Shown piece after piece: positions 32,095-42,189 of a stretch of DNA of 64,000 nucleotides. A model generated the notes under the pieces. The model saw only the letters and a list, made by a program, of their open reading frames with translations, searched no databases and was not told the DNA's origin. The stretch's first letter is position 1. Each line of letters begins with the position of its first letter. This stretch comes from an uncultured Eubacteriales bacterium. GTDB lineage: Bacteria; Bacillota; Clostridia; Oscillospirales; Acutalibacteraceae. A program made the position numbers and the translations under genes. Location: assembly GCA_949292775.1 (NCBI GenBank), contig CASFBL010000004.1:1-64000 (forward strand), written 5' to 3'.

Positions 32095-33952
32095 GATTTT
32101 GTCCTCCGTTTTTTCTGTGCAATGGCTTTTGATTGTATTTATTGTTTACAGGTGTTTGCGGGTGCAAGGGTTTAATCAGGCAATTTTGGCCGGAGCCAAT
32201 CAAATCGGCATGACCAGCCTTTTTCAGAGCCTCTTCCACCAACGCACGGTTTTTCGGTATAAAATATTGCATGAGCGCGCGCTGCAGCGCTTTATCGTGC
32301 GGTGATTTTGCCACATAAACAGGCTTGAGCGTGTAAGGGTCAAGCTCTGTGTAAAACATGGCGGTGGAAATCGTCCCCGGTGTCGGGTAAAAATCCTGCA
32401 CCTGTTCCGGGTGCAAATGCTCTTTTTTGATAAACAGCGCGAGTTCAACTGCGTCTTTAAGTGTCGCTCCCGGGTGGGAAGACATCAGATATGGCACAAG
32501 ATATTGCTCTTTACCGATGGATTTTGTATAGGAAAAATATTTCTTTGCAAAAGTTAAATATGCCTCAATGTGCGGTTTGCCCATTTTGTCGAGCACTGCG
32601 GCAGAGCAATGCTCGGGAGCGACTTTAAGCTGACCGCTGACATGATATTTTACAAGTTCGCGAAAAAAAGCATCATCCTTATCTTTGAGCATATAGTCAT
32701 AGCGAATACCTGAACGGATAAACACCTTTTTCACGCCGGGCAGCGCGCGAACGCTTCGCAAAATATCCAAATATTCTGTGTGGTCAGCTTTCAATGCAGG
32801 GCAAGGTGCAGGCGCAAGACACTTTTTCCCCTTGCAAAGCCCGGCGCTTTCTTGTTTTTGGCAGGCCGGGAAACGAAAGTTTGCAGTCGGGCCGCCGATA
32901 TCGTGAATGTAGCCTTTAAAATCCGGCATTTGCGTAATACGCTTCGCTTCTGCAATTACGGATTCTTTACTGCGGGAAGTTATGTAATGCCCTTGGTGGA
33001 AAGCAAGCGAGCAGAAGTTGCATGCGCCGAAACAGCCACGATTGTGTGTGATAGAAAACCGAACTTCTTCGATTCCCGGCACACCGCCATCTTTTTCATA
33101 ACTCGGATGGTAATTTCGGCAATACGGCAACGAATACACCCAGTCGAGCTCGTCCGTGTTTAACGGCGGCATCGGCGGGTTTTGCACAAGCATTTTCTCG
33201 CCGTGTCGTTGGCGGAGCATTTTTCCGCGAATATGGTCTTGTTCATCTTGTTCTATGCGGCAGGAAATCGCGTATTCGCGTTTGGATTTCAGTACATTTT
33301 CATAAGACGGACATTCCGTGCAATAAGGTGTTTCCGAAACAGGCACGGCGTAGCAGGTACCAAGAATATCGTGCATTTGCGAAATGTCTTCACCTGCATT
33401 CAACCGTTCGGCAATTTCTATCGTCTGTTTTTCACCCATACCGTAAGAAATAAGGTCCGCTCCCGAATCAAAAAGGATTGACGGACGGATACGGTCATCC
33501 CAGTAATCATAGTGTGCAAAGCGGCGCAAAGAAGCTTCTAAGCCGCCAATGATAATCGGTACATCGCCGTATGCTTCACGAATCTTTTTGCAGTAAACAA
33601 TTACAGCGCGGTCCGGGCGCAAACCGGTTTTTCCGCCCGGTGAATATGCATCCGTACCACGGCGTTTTTTGGCTACCGTATAGTGCGCAACCATAGAATC
33701 TATGTTTCCGGAAGAAACAAAAAAGCCAAGTCTGGGTTTTCCGAACCGCATAAAGTCACGCGTGCTGTCCCAGCGTGGCTGAGACAGCACAACTACCTTG
33801 TAGCCTTTTGCTTCTAATACACGCGTTATAATCGCCGCACCAAAGCTTGGGTGATCCACATAAGCGTCCCCCGAAACATAGACAAAGTCAGGCTGTTCCC
33901 AGCCTCTTTCAAGCATTTCTTCACGCATCACCGGCAAAAAAGTTTGTGTCAT
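32069..33952 (-). CDS. YgiQ family radical SAM protein
   Basis: A 627-residue radical SAM protein. The N-terminal part (about 1-290) contains the YgiQ-type start [14 protein letters not shown]. The cluster motif is seen as [15 protein letters not shown] near residue 310, and a second Cys-rich stretch ([15 protein letters not shown]) comes near 375. The tail is Lys/Gly/Asn-rich. The substrate of YgiQ proteins is not known to me. It shares four bases with ftsK upstream. Confidence 0.9.
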   Translation of the reverse strand: MTQTFLPVMREEMLERGWEQPDFVYVSGDAYVDHPSFGAAIITRVLEAKGYKVVVLSQPRWDSTRDFMRFGKPRLGFFVSSGNIDSMVAHYTVAKKRRGTDAYSPGGKTGLRPDRAVIVYCKKIREAYGDVPIIIGGLEASLRRFAHYDYWDDRIRPSILFDSGADLISYGMGEKQTIEIAERLNAGEDISQMHDILGTCYAVPVSETPYCTECPSYENVLKSKREYAISCRIEQDEQDHIRGKMLRQRHGEKMLVQNPPMPPLNTDELDWVYSLPYCRNYHPSYEKDGGVPGIEEVRFSITHNRGCFGACNFCSLAFHQGHYITSRSKESVIAEAKRITQMPDFKGYIHDIGGPTANFRFPACQKQESAGLCKGKKCLAPAPCPALKADHTEYLDILRSVRALPGVKKVFIRSGIRYDYMLKDKDDAFFRELVKYHVSGQLKVAPEHCSAAVLDKMGKPHIEAYLTFAKKYFSYTKSIGKEQYLVPYLMSSHPGATLKDAVELALFIKKEHLHPEQVQDFYPTPGTISTAMFYTELDPYTLKPVYVAKSPHDKALQRALMQYFIPKNRALVEEALKKAGHADLIGSGQNCLIKPLHPQTPVNNKYNQKPLHRKNGGQNHGKPKKRK

Positions 33953-36507
33953 ATCTGTTCCTCAGCGTTTGCAGCAGGCTCGTCCGCACCTTCTGTGTAA
34001 TCATGGGAAGCGCCGCCCTGCGCCAACGCATTCATTTCATACCATTGCTGCTTAGAGATAAGCACTTTACGCGGTTTGCTGCCCTCATAAGGTCCGATGA
34101 TACCGCGTTCTTCCAAGTTGTCAATAATTCGCGCAGCACGCGCATAGCCAAGCTTTAGCTTGCGCTGTAAAAGTGTGGTTGACGCCATTTGCGCATCGAC
34201 AACCACTTCGATGGCTTTGGGAATCATTTCATCAGCCTCGCCGTCAGAATCATCTTCAGAAGCAGCAGCTCCACCGTTCTTTTTCTTATCCATAGCGGCT
34301 TGCCGTTCGATTTCCTGCATGACTTCATCATCATAAGAAGAAGATTCCTGATTTTTGATGTAATCGACAACGGACTCTACTTCTTTATCAGACAGATAAC
34401 AGCCCTGAATACGAATCGGTTTTGCGATGCCGACCGGATAAAACAGCATGTCGCCGTTGCCAAGCAATTTTTCCGCACCAGCTGCGTCCATAATTGTACG
34501 CGAGTCGATTTGGGAAGAAACTTTCAGAGAAATTCGGCTTGGAATGTTCGCTTTGATAAGACCGGTAATAACATCAACAGACGGACGCTGTGTGGCAATC
34601 ACCAAATGCATGCCGGCGGCGCGCGCCATCTGCGCCAAACGGCAAATGGAATCTTCAACCTCATGGGGCGCCGCCATCATCAAGTCAGACAGCTCATCAA
34701 TAAAAATAACAATCTGCGGCATTTTCTTTTGCCCGATGCTGTCACAAATGCTGTTATAACCGCTGATGTCGCGCACATTGTTATCGGAGAAGGTCTTATA
34801 ACGCGTCAGCATTTCCGTAACTGCCCATGCGAGCGCACCGGAAGCTTTTCTCGGGTCGGAAACAACCGGAACAATCAAGTGGGGAATACCGTTATAGACG
34901 GTAAACTCAACCTGTTTCGGGTCAATCATTAAAAGCTTGACCTCATCCGGTGTAGCGTTATAAAGAATGCTGACAATCATCGAGTTTAAGCAAACGGATT
35001 TACCGGAACCGGTTGTACCTGCAACCAAAAGGTGCGGCATTTTAGCAAGATCTGCATAGGTGCAGTTACCGGCAATATCTTTTCCGAGCGCAACAAACAA
35101 TTTGGATTTTGCTGACTTATATTGTTCTGTGTCAACGATTTCCCGAAGTGTTACAGTCGCGCGGTTACGGTTCGGTACTTCAATACCGACAGCCGCTTTG
35201 TTTGGAATGGGCGCTTCAATACGAATGCCACCGGCGGCAAGGTTTAAGGCAATATCGTCGGCGAGATTGGTAATACGGCTGATTTTAACACCGGCTGCGG
35301 GCTGAATCTCATAGCGTGTAACAGACGGACCGCGGCAAATGTCCACAATTCTTGTTTCCACACCGAAGCTCTTAAGCGTATCAACAAGCTTGGTCGCATT
35401 TGTTTTCAGCTCATCCTCATATTTTAAATTCCGGTTATTTTTCGGTGCCGCAAGGCAGGTCAGCGGCGGTTTTTCATAAGTTTTTACAGGTTCGCTGGTG
35501 TTTTCCTGCGGTTCATTTTCCGTTACAGCTTCTTCTTTTTGCTTCGGTTCTTCATCTTTGCCGAATTTTTCCGCAGAAATCGGTACAATACCATCCGCCG
35601 GCACAGTGCTTTGCGGCACTTGTGTCTGTTCGGAATACTTTTGAATAATATCATCTAACAGCACAGGCTTTTTGCCCGCAGGGGCCTCTGAAAAAGGCAC
35701 CAGCTTTTCTTCCTCTTCTTGGGGCTCTTCCTGCACTTTGGACTTCTTTCTTCTAAGTCTGCCAGAAGCTTTTGCCTCCTGCTCTGCGTCCGTTTCATCC
35801 GCAGTATCTGTTGGCGGTTCAGGACCTAAATCAACATCGACATCATAGCGTTCACGGGATTTTGCAACCTGTTCCCACTTTTCCTCACGATATTCATTGA
35901 CCTTTTGCACAGGTTTTGCAACGCCTTTAAACAGGCGAAGAAGTGTCATGCCGGTCATCAGCATCACACAAAGGAAAATCAGGATTAAAACAATAGCGAC
36001 TGCGGCTGCTTTTCCGCTGCCGGTGGCCAGCAAAATCAATCCGCCGAAAATCGCACCAATCGCACCGCTTCCAAGGAAAGAACCGTCATAGCGGAACACA
36101 TTATAAGCATCACGGATATTTTCAAAATAGTCAACCTGACCGTCAAACTGGAAAATATGTATAGCGCTGCAGATTAGTACAATCAGCGCCAATGCTTCCC
36201 ACACTTTATAGCCGACCCGAGCAGCAGCCTTGTCCAGTGTTGCCATGACAGCAACATAAATCAAAAGCAGCGGTATGACAAATGAGCAAAAGCCAAATAG
36301 GCCAAACAGGAAGTTTCGCAGTGCGCCCCAAATGCCGCCCGCAGATATGAGAGTTAAGCAAAGAAAAAACAGCGCAACACAAAATAAAACGACCGCCGCC
36401 ACCTGCTTGCGTGCGGCAGAGCGTTCAGCATTTTTCTGCGGCGCGGGGCGCCCTTTGCCCTGCGGCGTTTTTCTTTGCTGTGTTTTTGGTTTGGATGTTC
36501 CAGCCAT
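33949..36507 (-). CDS. ftsK: DNA translocase FtsK/SpoIIIE
   Basis: An 852-residue DNA pump. Four hydrophobic helices lie in the first 200 residues, then an acidic Glu/Gln/Pro-rich linker (about 225-360), then the motor: [14 protein letters not shown] (Walker A) near residue 497 and [11 protein letters not shown] (Walker B). The winged-helix gamma domain at the end ([18 protein letters not shown]) reads DNA polarity. It moves chromosomes through the division or sporulation septum. A single copy cannot be told apart as FtsK or SpoIIIE by eye. It starts in the tepA stop. Confidence 0.93.
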   Translation of the reverse strand: MAGTSKPKTQQRKTPQGKGRPAPQKNAERSAARKQVAAVVLFCVALFFLCLTLISAGGIWGALRNFLFGLFGFCSFVIPLLLIYVAVMATLDKAAARVGYKVWEALALIVLICSAIHIFQFDGQVDYFENIRDAYNVFRYDGSFLGSGAIGAIFGGLILLATGSGKAAAVAIVLILIFLCVMLMTGMTLLRLFKGVAKPVQKVNEYREEKWEQVAKSRERYDVDVDLGPEPPTDTADETDAEQEAKASGRLRRKKSKVQEEPQEEEEKLVPFSEAPAGKKPVLLDDIIQKYSEQTQVPQSTVPADGIVPISAEKFGKDEEPKQKEEAVTENEPQENTSEPVKTYEKPPLTCLAAPKNNRNLKYEDELKTNATKLVDTLKSFGVETRIVDICRGPSVTRYEIQPAAGVKISRITNLADDIALNLAAGGIRIEAPIPNKAAVGIEVPNRNRATVTLREIVDTEQYKSAKSKLFVALGKDIAGNCTYADLAKMPHLLVAGTTGSGKSVCLNSMIVSILYNATPDEVKLLMIDPKQVEFTVYNGIPHLIVPVVSDPRKASGALAWAVTEMLTRYKTFSDNNVRDISGYNSICDSIGQKKMPQIVIFIDELSDLMMAAPHEVEDSICRLAQMARAAGMHLVIATQRPSVDVITGLIKANIPSRISLKVSSQIDSRTIMDAAGAEKLLGNGDMLFYPVGIAKPIRIQGCYLSDKEVESVVDYIKNQESSSYDDEVMQEIERQAAMDKKKNGGAAASEDDSDGEADEMIPKAIEVVVDAQMASTTLLQRKLKLGYARAARIIDNLEERGIIGPYEGSKPRKVLISKQQWYEMNALAQGGASHDYTEGADEPAANAEEQI

Positions 36508-37295
36508 CAGTTTCCCTCCGAAGAATTTGCTTTTTCATTTTTAACTTGATTATCGGCAATCATTTCATACAAACATTCTAAAGCATCTGACAAACCGCCG
36601 AGATGATCCATCATGCCCTCTTCTACAGCCATTTTGCCGTCCAGAACCGTACCGACATCCGTTGCAAGCTCACCGGTTGCCAACATATATTCGCGAAACT
36701 TTTCCGGTGGCATAGAGCAGTTGCGTGCAACGAAATCTACGATGCGCTCCTGCATTTTCTGAAAATAAGAAAAGGTCTGCGGAACACCAAGCACAAGCCC
36801 GTTCATGCGAACCGGGTGAATCGTCATGGTGGCAGACGGCACAATAAACGATTGCTTTGCAGAAACGGCAAGCGGCACGCCAATAGAATGTCCGCCGCCG
36901 AGAACCAAAGACACCGTCGGTGTTTTCATTCCGCTTATGAGTTCCGCAATCGCAAGTCCGGCTTCAATATCGCCGCCCACAGTGTTGAGAATGATAATCA
37001 AGCCTTCAATTTCAGAGCTTTCTTCAATAGCAACCAGCTGTGGAATGACATGCTCATATTTTGTCGTCTTGTTTTGTGCCGGTAAAATATAATGCCCTTC
37101 TATTTGCCCGATAATCGTCAGGCAGTGAATCAAATGCCCGTCTTTTTCGACCGTAATAGAGCCGGTCTCAACAATTTGCCGAATCGAAGAATCTGTCGGT
37201 TCGCTTTCTTCGTCTGTGTCGGGCTGCGCATCCGATAAATACTGGTTTCGACAAAAAACGGTATGAAACGAGCTTTGTTGATTTTGTTTTTTCAT
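36507..37295 (-). CDS. tepA: ClpP-like translocation-enhancing protease TepA
   Basis: A 262-residue ClpP/crotonase-fold serine peptidase. After a polar N-terminal part of about 60 residues come [17 protein letters not shown] and [16 protein letters not shown] with the nucleophile Ser, then IHPVRMNG with the catalytic His. It matches TepA (YmfB), encoded next to spoIIIE in Bacillus as well. The ATG at 37295 follows GGAGGTG; an ATG upstream (37316) has none. It and ftsK overlap by one base (TGATG). Confidence 0.85.
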   Translation of the reverse strand: MKKQNQQSSFHTVFCRNQYLSDAQPDTDEESEPTDSSIRQIVETGSITVEKDGHLIHCLTIIGQIEGHYILPAQNKTTKYEHVIPQLVAIEESSEIEGLIIILNTVGGDIEAGLAIAELISGMKTPTVSLVLGGGHSIGVPLAVSAKQSFIVPSATMTIHPVRMNGLVLGVPQTFSYFQKMQERIVDFVARNCSMPPEKFREYMLATGELATDVGTVLDGKMAVEEGMMDHLGGLSDALECLYEMIADNQVKNEKANSSEGN

Positions 37296-37436
37296 AAAAA
37301 CACCTCCGCCTTCCACGATTTAGTATGTACCGCGGAAGTCGCTTTTATGAAGTACAAAATATTGTAGCACAAAGGCTGTAAAATGGCAATATTTGTTTCA
37401 ATTCTGTAAACAATCTAATATTTCATTGATAATTCA

Positions 37437-37465
37437 TTGACAAAGAAAGATTATGGTATTAAAAT
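37437..37465 (+). promoter_or_regulatory. SigA promoter of acn-icd-rex
   Basis: Consensus TTGACA (37437-37442), 17-base spacer, TAAAAT (37460-37465), 51 bases before the acn start. Confidence 0.85.
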
Positions 37466-37516
37466 AACCACATAAGTTTGTTAAAAAAATGAAAAAGTAA
37501 GGAGATAACAAAAAAT

Positions 37517-39448
37517 ATGGGACTTACTGTTGCACAGAAACTCATTAAAAGCCATTTGGTTTCCGGCGAAATGACGGTTGGCAGTGAAGTTGGCTTAAAA
37601 ATTGACCAAACACTGACGCAAGATGCAACCGGCACCATGGCATATTTGGAATTTGAGGCCATGGGCGTGCCGCGTGTGCGCACCGAGCTTTCCGTAGCCT
37701 ATATTGACCACAACACATTGCAGACCGGGTTTGAGAACGCAGACGACCATCGCTTCATTCAATCTGTTGCGAAGAAAAGAGGCATTCGTTTCTCCCGTCC
37801 CGGAAACGGCATTTGCCACCAGGTACATTTAGAGCGCTTCGGCAAACCCGGTAAAACGCTTATCGGCTCCGACAGCCACACCCCGACCGGCGGCGGCATC
37901 GGCATGCTTGCCATGGGCGCAGGCGGCTTAGATGTTGCGGTTGCCATGGGCGGCGGTACATATTACATCACCATGCCGAAAATCGTCAATGTGCACCTGA
38001 CCGGCAAGCTGAACCCCTATGTTGCTGCGAAAGATGTTATTTTGGAAGTTCTGCGCAGAATGACTGTTAAGGGCGGCGTCGGCAAAATCATTGAATATAC
38101 CGGCGAAGGTGTTAAAACACTTTCTGTGCCGGAGCGCGCAACCATCACCAACATGGGGGCAGAACTTGGCGCCACCACTTCTGTTTTCCCGTCCGATGAA
38201 ATCACAAAGGCCTTTTTGACCGCACAATCCCGCCCGGAAGACTGGATTGAACTGAAAGCGGATGAAGACGCTGTTTATGATGAAACAATCGAAATCGACC
38301 TTTCTACACTTGCACCGATGGCTGCTATGCCGCACATGCCCGACCGCGTCAAAGATGTCACCGAAATCGGCAAGATTAAAGTTGACCAGGTCTGCATCGG
38401 TTCCTGCACCAACTCTTCTTTGATGGATATGCTGAAGGTTGCCGCAATTTTGAAAGGAAAAACCGTCTGCCCGACCGTCAGCCTTTCTATCGCGCCCGGT
38501 TCAAAGCAAGTGCTTAATATGCTTGCACAAAATGGTGCGCTTTCCGACATGATTGACGCCGGTGCAAGAATTCTCGAAAGCGCCTGCGGCCCCTGCATAG
38601 GCATGGGTCAGTCCCCGAACTCCGGCGGCATTTCGCTTCGTACTTTTAACCGTAACTTTGAAGGCCGTTCCGGCACAGCAGACGCAGGAATTTACCTTGT
38701 CAGCCCCGAAGTAGCCGCTTACTCCGCTTTGACCGGCGTCCTTTCTGACCCGCGCGAGCTCGGCGAACCGCTGCACATTGAAATGCCCGAAAAATTTGTA
38801 ATCAACGACAATATGGTCGCCATGCCTGCGTCGCCTGAAGAAGCTGACAGCGTTGAAGTCCTTTACGGTCCGAATATCAAGCCGTTCCCGACTACCGAAA
38901 AGCTGCCGGAAAGCATTACAGCAAAAGCCGTTTTGAAAGTCGGCGACGATATTACAACCGACCACATTATGCCTGCGGGCGCGAAAATTCTGCCGTATCG
39001 TTCCAATATCCCCTACCTTTCGCAATTTTGCTTTGCCGTTTGCGACAAGACATTTGCTGATCGCTGCAAAGCTGAAGGCAAGGGCATCATCATCGGCGGC
39101 GCAAACTACGGTCAAGGCTCTTCGCGTGAACATGCCGCTCTTGTTCCGCTGTATCTTGGCGTTAAAGCAGTTATCACCAAGTCTTTCGCCAGAATCCATT
39201 GCGCAAACCTGATTAACGCCGGTATTCTGCCGCTGAACTTCAAAAACGAAGCGGACTATGACAAAATCACGCAGGGCGATGAGCTGAGTCTGCCGCATAT
39301 CAAGGAAGAAATCGAAGCCGGAAAACCGGTCGTTCTCAAGAACCTGACAAACGGCGAATCTTACGAGTTGAAATATGATTTGTCCAAGCGCCAGAAAGAC
39401 ATCATTCTTGCCGGCGGTCTGCTCAATTACACAAGAGAATCTTTATAA
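37517..39448 (+). CDS. acn: Aconitate hydratase
   Basis: A 643-residue aconitase of the shorter (mitochondrial/IPM-isomerase-like) type; it interconverts citrate and isocitrate with a 4Fe-4S cluster. Cluster Cys are in GSCTNSS near residue 296 and SACGPCIGMG near 357. The C-terminal swivel domain has GANYGQGSSREHAAL and KSFARIHCANLINAGILPL. AAGGAG precedes the ATG. First gene of an operon with icd and rex; supplies 2-oxoglutarate. Confidence 0.93.
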   Translation: MGLTVAQKLIKSHLVSGEMTVGSEVGLKIDQTLTQDATGTMAYLEFEAMGVPRVRTELSVAYIDHNTLQTGFENADDHRFIQSVAKKRGIRFSRPGNGICHQVHLERFGKPGKTLIGSDSHTPTGGGIGMLAMGAGGLDVAVAMGGGTYYITMPKIVNVHLTGKLNPYVAAKDVILEVLRRMTVKGGVGKIIEYTGEGVKTLSVPERATITNMGAELGATTSVFPSDEITKAFLTAQSRPEDWIELKADEDAVYDETIEIDLSTLAPMAAMPHMPDRVKDVTEIGKIKVDQVCIGSCTNSSLMDMLKVAAILKGKTVCPTVSLSIAPGSKQVLNMLAQNGALSDMIDAGARILESACGPCIGMGQSPNSGGISLRTFNRNFEGRSGTADAGIYLVSPEVAAYSALTGVLSDPRELGEPLHIEMPEKFVINDNMVAMPASPEEADSVEVLYGPNIKPFPTTEKLPESITAKAVLKVGDDITTDHIMPAGAKILPYRSNIPYLSQFCFAVCDKTFADRCKAEGKGIIIGGANYGQGSSREHAALVPLYLGVKAVITKSFARIHCANLINAGILPLNFKNEADYDKITQGDELSLPHIKEEIEAGKPVVLKNLTNGESYELKYDLSKRQKDIILAGGLLNYTRESL

Positions 39449-39463
39449 TACGGAGGAAAACCC

Positions 39464-40633
39464 ATGACCGAAGAAAATTTGCAAGCTGCTGTAAAAAAGT
39501 TTGAAGAACTTGTTCGCGAGCAGTCCGCTCGTTCCGACAGAATCAAAGCTGAAAAAGAGTTTTTGGATTTTGACAAGCTCGATAAAATCATCATCGGTGT
39601 TTGCGGCGGTGACGGTATCGGCCCGATCATCACCAAGGAATCTGCAAGAGTGCTCGAATACATGCTGGCAGATGATGTGCGCGCCGGTAAAATCGAATTC
39701 CGCAACATTGACGGTTTGACCATTGAAAACCGCGTTGCCGTTATGAAAGCCATTCCGGATGATGTTTTGGAAGAACTCAAAGCCTGCCATGTCATTTTGA
39801 AAGGGCCGACTACGACCCCGCAGGCGGGTGATCCGTGGCCGAACATTGAAAGCGCCAATGTTGCGATGCGCAAAGCACTTGATCTTTTTGCCAATGTTCG
39901 CCCCGTAAAAGTAAAGGAACAGGGCATCGACTGGACTTTCTTCCGTGAAAATACTGAAGGTGCTTATGCAGTTGGCTCAAAAGGCGTTAATGTTGACGAC
40001 GACCTTTCCTTTGATTTCGTTGTTACAACAAGTGAAGGCTCTGAGCGTATTGCTCGCCTTGCCTATGAATATGCACGCAAAAACGGCAAAGACCGCGTTT
40101 CCATCATCAACAAAGCCAATGTTATTAAAACCACCGACGGCAAATTCCTGCGCATCTGCAAGAAAGTCGGCGAGGAATATCCCGATATTACAACAGACGA
40201 ATGGTATGTGGACATCACTACCGCTAAGCTGATTGATGAAAAACGCCGCAGAGACTTCAAAGTCTTCATTCTTCCGAACCTGTACGGTGACATCATTACC
40301 GATGAGGCAGCTGAATTCCAGGGCGGCGTCGGAACAGCCGGCAGTGCGAACCTCGGCAAGCGTTATGCCATGTTTGAAGCAATTCACGGTTCTGCACCGC
40401 GTATGGTTCGTGAGGGCCGCGGTCAGTATGCAGACCCCTGCTCCATGCTGCGCGCAAGCGTCATGCTTCTTTCTCATATCGGTAAACAAAAAGAAGCCGA
40501 TCTTTTGGAGCGCGCTTTGGACATCTGCATGTTTGAAGAGAAAAAGCTCCAAATCACAGGCCGCGAGGACGGCGCAACCTGCAGTGCTTTCGGAGATTAT
40601 GTGATGGAAACCGTCCGCAAGCTTTCCGAATGA
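39464..40633 (+). CDS. icd: Isocitrate dehydrogenase
   Basis: A 389-residue beta-decarboxylating dehydrogenase. Substrate motif FFRENTEGAY lies near residue 162, NKANVIKTTDGKF near 219, the metal Asp in LPNLYGDIITDEAAEFQGG near 272, and the cofactor-site IHGSAPRM near 307. The operon partner aconitase supports isocitrate, not isopropylmalate, as substrate. NAD or NADP preference cannot be read safely. The N-terminal 45 residues are an extra helical arm. Confidence 0.88.
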   Translation: MTEENLQAAVKKFEELVREQSARSDRIKAEKEFLDFDKLDKIIIGVCGGDGIGPIITKESARVLEYMLADDVRAGKIEFRNIDGLTIENRVAVMKAIPDDVLEELKACHVILKGPTTTPQAGDPWPNIESANVAMRKALDLFANVRPVKVKEQGIDWTFFRENTEGAYAVGSKGVNVDDDLSFDFVVTTSEGSERIARLAYEYARKNGKDRVSIINKANVIKTTDGKFLRICKKVGEEYPDITTDEWYVDITTAKLIDEKRRRDFKVFILPNLYGDIITDEAAEFQGGVGTAGSANLGKRYAMFEAIHGSAPRMVREGRGQYADPCSMLRASVMLLSHIGKQKEADLLERALDICMFEEKKLQITGREDGATCSAFGDYVMETVRKLSE

Positions 40634-40643
40634 GGTGATTTAG

Positions 40644-41276
40644 ATGCCTAGAAGCGATGTTTCGCTTTCCGTAATTAAACGACTGCCAAGATATTACCGT
40701 TTTCTCGGTGAAATAAAAAAAGCGGGCGTTCAGCGCATTTCCAGTGGTGAGCTTTCTAAGCGCATGGGCTTTACAGCCTCTCAAATCCGCCAAGATTTAA
40801 ACTGCTTCGGCGGATTTGGTCAGCAGGGTTACGGCTACAATGTTGAACAGCTCTATTCGGAAATCGGTAAAATACTCGGTGTAGACAAAAAGGCAAAAAC
40901 CGTGCTTATCGGTGCCGGTAACCTCGGCAGAGCTGTGGCTTCACATATGTCTTTTGAAGAACGCGGCTTTAACCTGATTGGTATTTTTGACCGCAACGAG
41001 GCGCTTGCCGGGCAGCTTGTTCGCAACATTCCGATTCGGCATATTGACGGTTTATATGATTTTTGCCGTGACAACGCCCCAACGGTTGCTGTTCTTTGCA
41101 TCCCGAGTGAAAGCGCACAGGAAATCACCGATGAACTCGTAAAACTCGGTGTAAAAGGATTTTGGAATTTCAGCCATTTTGACATTGCGTCTCACCACCC
41201 GGAGGTCGCCGTTGAAAATGTGCACCTTTCCGATAGCTTAATGACGCTGAGCTACCATATCAACAATTTAAAATAA
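40644..41276 (+). CDS. rex: Redox-sensing transcriptional repressor Rex
   Basis: A 210-residue Rex protein. The N-terminal winged helix (about 1-80) has RISSGELSKRMGFTASQIRQDLNCFG. The Rossmann domain begins with VLIGAGNLGRAVA near residue 90, then GIFDRNEALAG, and ends with a domain-swapped helix. Rex leaves DNA when NADH/NAD rises. Position after acn-icd suggests it senses the NADH made there. A terminator follows. Confidence 0.95.
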   Translation: MPRSDVSLSVIKRLPRYYRFLGEIKKAGVQRISSGELSKRMGFTASQIRQDLNCFGGFGQQGYGYNVEQLYSEIGKILGVDKKAKTVLIGAGNLGRAVASHMSFEERGFNLIGIFDRNEALAGQLVRNIPIRHIDGLYDFCRDNAPTVAVLCIPSESAQEITDELVKLGVKGFWNFSHFDIASHHPEVAVENVHLSDSLMTLSYHINNLK

Positions 41277-41286
41277 CAAAACAAAA

Positions 41287-41313
41287 ACCCGGTCATTTGA
41301 CCGGGTCTTTTTT
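41287..41313. terminator. Terminator shared by rex and yaiI
   Basis: ACCCGGTCA / TGACCGGGT around a two-base loop (41287-41306), with CTTTTTT on plus and TTTTTGTTTTG on minus. It lies between two convergent genes. Confidence 0.9.
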
Positions 41314-41749
41314 ATTGATGATTTTCAAGAAGCTTAATAAGCGCTCTTTGAAACGCTTCGTCTTGCTGCGGCGTGCGCTTCTTGGGTCCTTTGAGCCTGC
41401 CGCCGCCACGACGAATTTTTTTATGAATATGACGGCTTAAAAGCAGCTCGTCTATATTTTCTTGCGAATAGATTAGTCCATTTTGATTTAATGCCTGTGC
41501 GTTTTTTGCGAGGCACATGGCAGCAAGCCCATAGTCCTGCGTTACCACAATATCGTTAGAATCAATAAGATTCACTATTCGGAAATCTGCGCTGTCTGCG
41601 CCTTGCGACACAGTGATGATTTCCGCCGGAATCCCCGAAAACACATGCGCCGTATCACAAACCAACACACAGTGCACACCGCATTTTTCAGCAGCTTTTA
41701 CGGCAAGCGACACAACCGGGCAGCCGTCGGCATCAATAACCAGTTTCAT
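41312..41749 (-). CDS. YaiI/YqxD family (DUF188) protein
   Basis: A 145-residue protein that opens with MKLVIDADGCPV, the DUF188 signature, and contains VSQGADSADFRIVN and DIVVTQDYGLAA. The fold is PIN-like; the role is unknown. A longer frame exists, but the ATG at 41749 follows GGAGGAAC. The conserved RRGGGRLKGPKKRT motif lies near the C terminus. Confidence 0.9.
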   Translation of the reverse strand: MKLVIDADGCPVVSLAVKAAEKCGVHCVLVCDTAHVFSGIPAEIITVSQGADSADFRIVNLIDSNDIVVTQDYGLAAMCLAKNAQALNQNGLIYSQENIDELLLSRHIHKKIRRGGGRLKGPKKRTPQQDEAFQRALIKLLENHQ

Positions 41750-41763
41750 AGTTCCTCCAAAAG

Positions 41764-41790
41764 AAAAAGACCATGAAAATGGTCTTTTTT
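41764..41790 (-). terminator. Terminator of abrB
   Basis: On the minus strand AAAAAAGACCAT pairs with ATGGTCTTTTT around a four-base loop, followed by CTTTT. It begins just after the abrB stop and lies 14 bases before the yaiI start. Confidence 0.85.
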
Positions 41791-41792
41791 GC

Positions 41793-42068
41793 TTATTTGT
41801 CTGCGGGCTCTTCTTGCGTTGTGAGCATTGCATTCATTTTGGAAAGGCAGTTTTTACAAATCTTCATCCCACAATATTCAATCGTGTCATCTGCACTATC
41901 GCAAAAAATACAAGCAGGGACATATTTCTTTAAAATAACGCTGTCAGCCTCTGTGTAAAACTCAACAAAGCTTTTGTCATCAATCAAATGCAACAGCTTG
42001 CGAATTTCCATCGGCAGAACAATTCTGCCCATTTTATCTAAACCTCGGACAATACCGGTCGATTTCAT
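41793..42068 (-). CDS. AbrB/SpoVT-type regulator with a C-terminal zinc ribbon
   Basis: A 91-residue transition-state regulator. The N-terminal swapped-hairpin DNA-binding domain is clear: STGIVRGLDKMGRIVLPMEIRKLL (about 3-26), then KSFVEFYTEADSVILKKY. The C-terminal 40 residues hold two Cys pairs, CIFC (51-54) and CKNC (71-74) plus C66, likely a zinc ribbon. An upstream ATG (42158) would include the promoter; the ATG at 42068 follows GAGGTG. Which genes it controls is not known; its own promoter overlaps a palindrome. Confidence 0.85.
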   Translation of the reverse strand: MKSTGIVRGLDKMGRIVLPMEIRKLLHLIDDKSFVEFYTEADSVILKKYVPACIFCDSADDTIEYCGMKICKNCLSKMNAMLTTQEEPADK

Positions 42069-42110
42069 AAACACACACCTCACACAACTTATTGTGTTTA
42101 ATACAGTCAA

Positions 42111-42139
42111 ATAATAGCATATTTTGACAGTTTTGTCAA
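42111..42139 (-). promoter_or_regulatory. SigA promoter of abrB
   Basis: On the minus strand TTGACA (42139-42134), 17-base spacer, TATTAT (42116-42111). Confidence 0.85.
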
Positions 42140-42157
42140 TATCATGCATATTTGACA
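42124..42157. promoter_or_regulatory. Palindromic TTGACA region between abrB and spmA
   Basis: TTGACA-GTTT-TGTCAA (42124-42139) is a perfect palindrome; its right half is the -35 box of abrB on the minus strand, and its left half can be a -35 box on plus with CATATT 17 bases on (42147-42152). A third TTGACA follows at 42152-42157. The repeats could bind a repressor shared by both genes. Confidence 0.55.
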
Positions 42158-42189
42158 TTTTTCACAAATAAATTGTTGTGGTGATAGCT

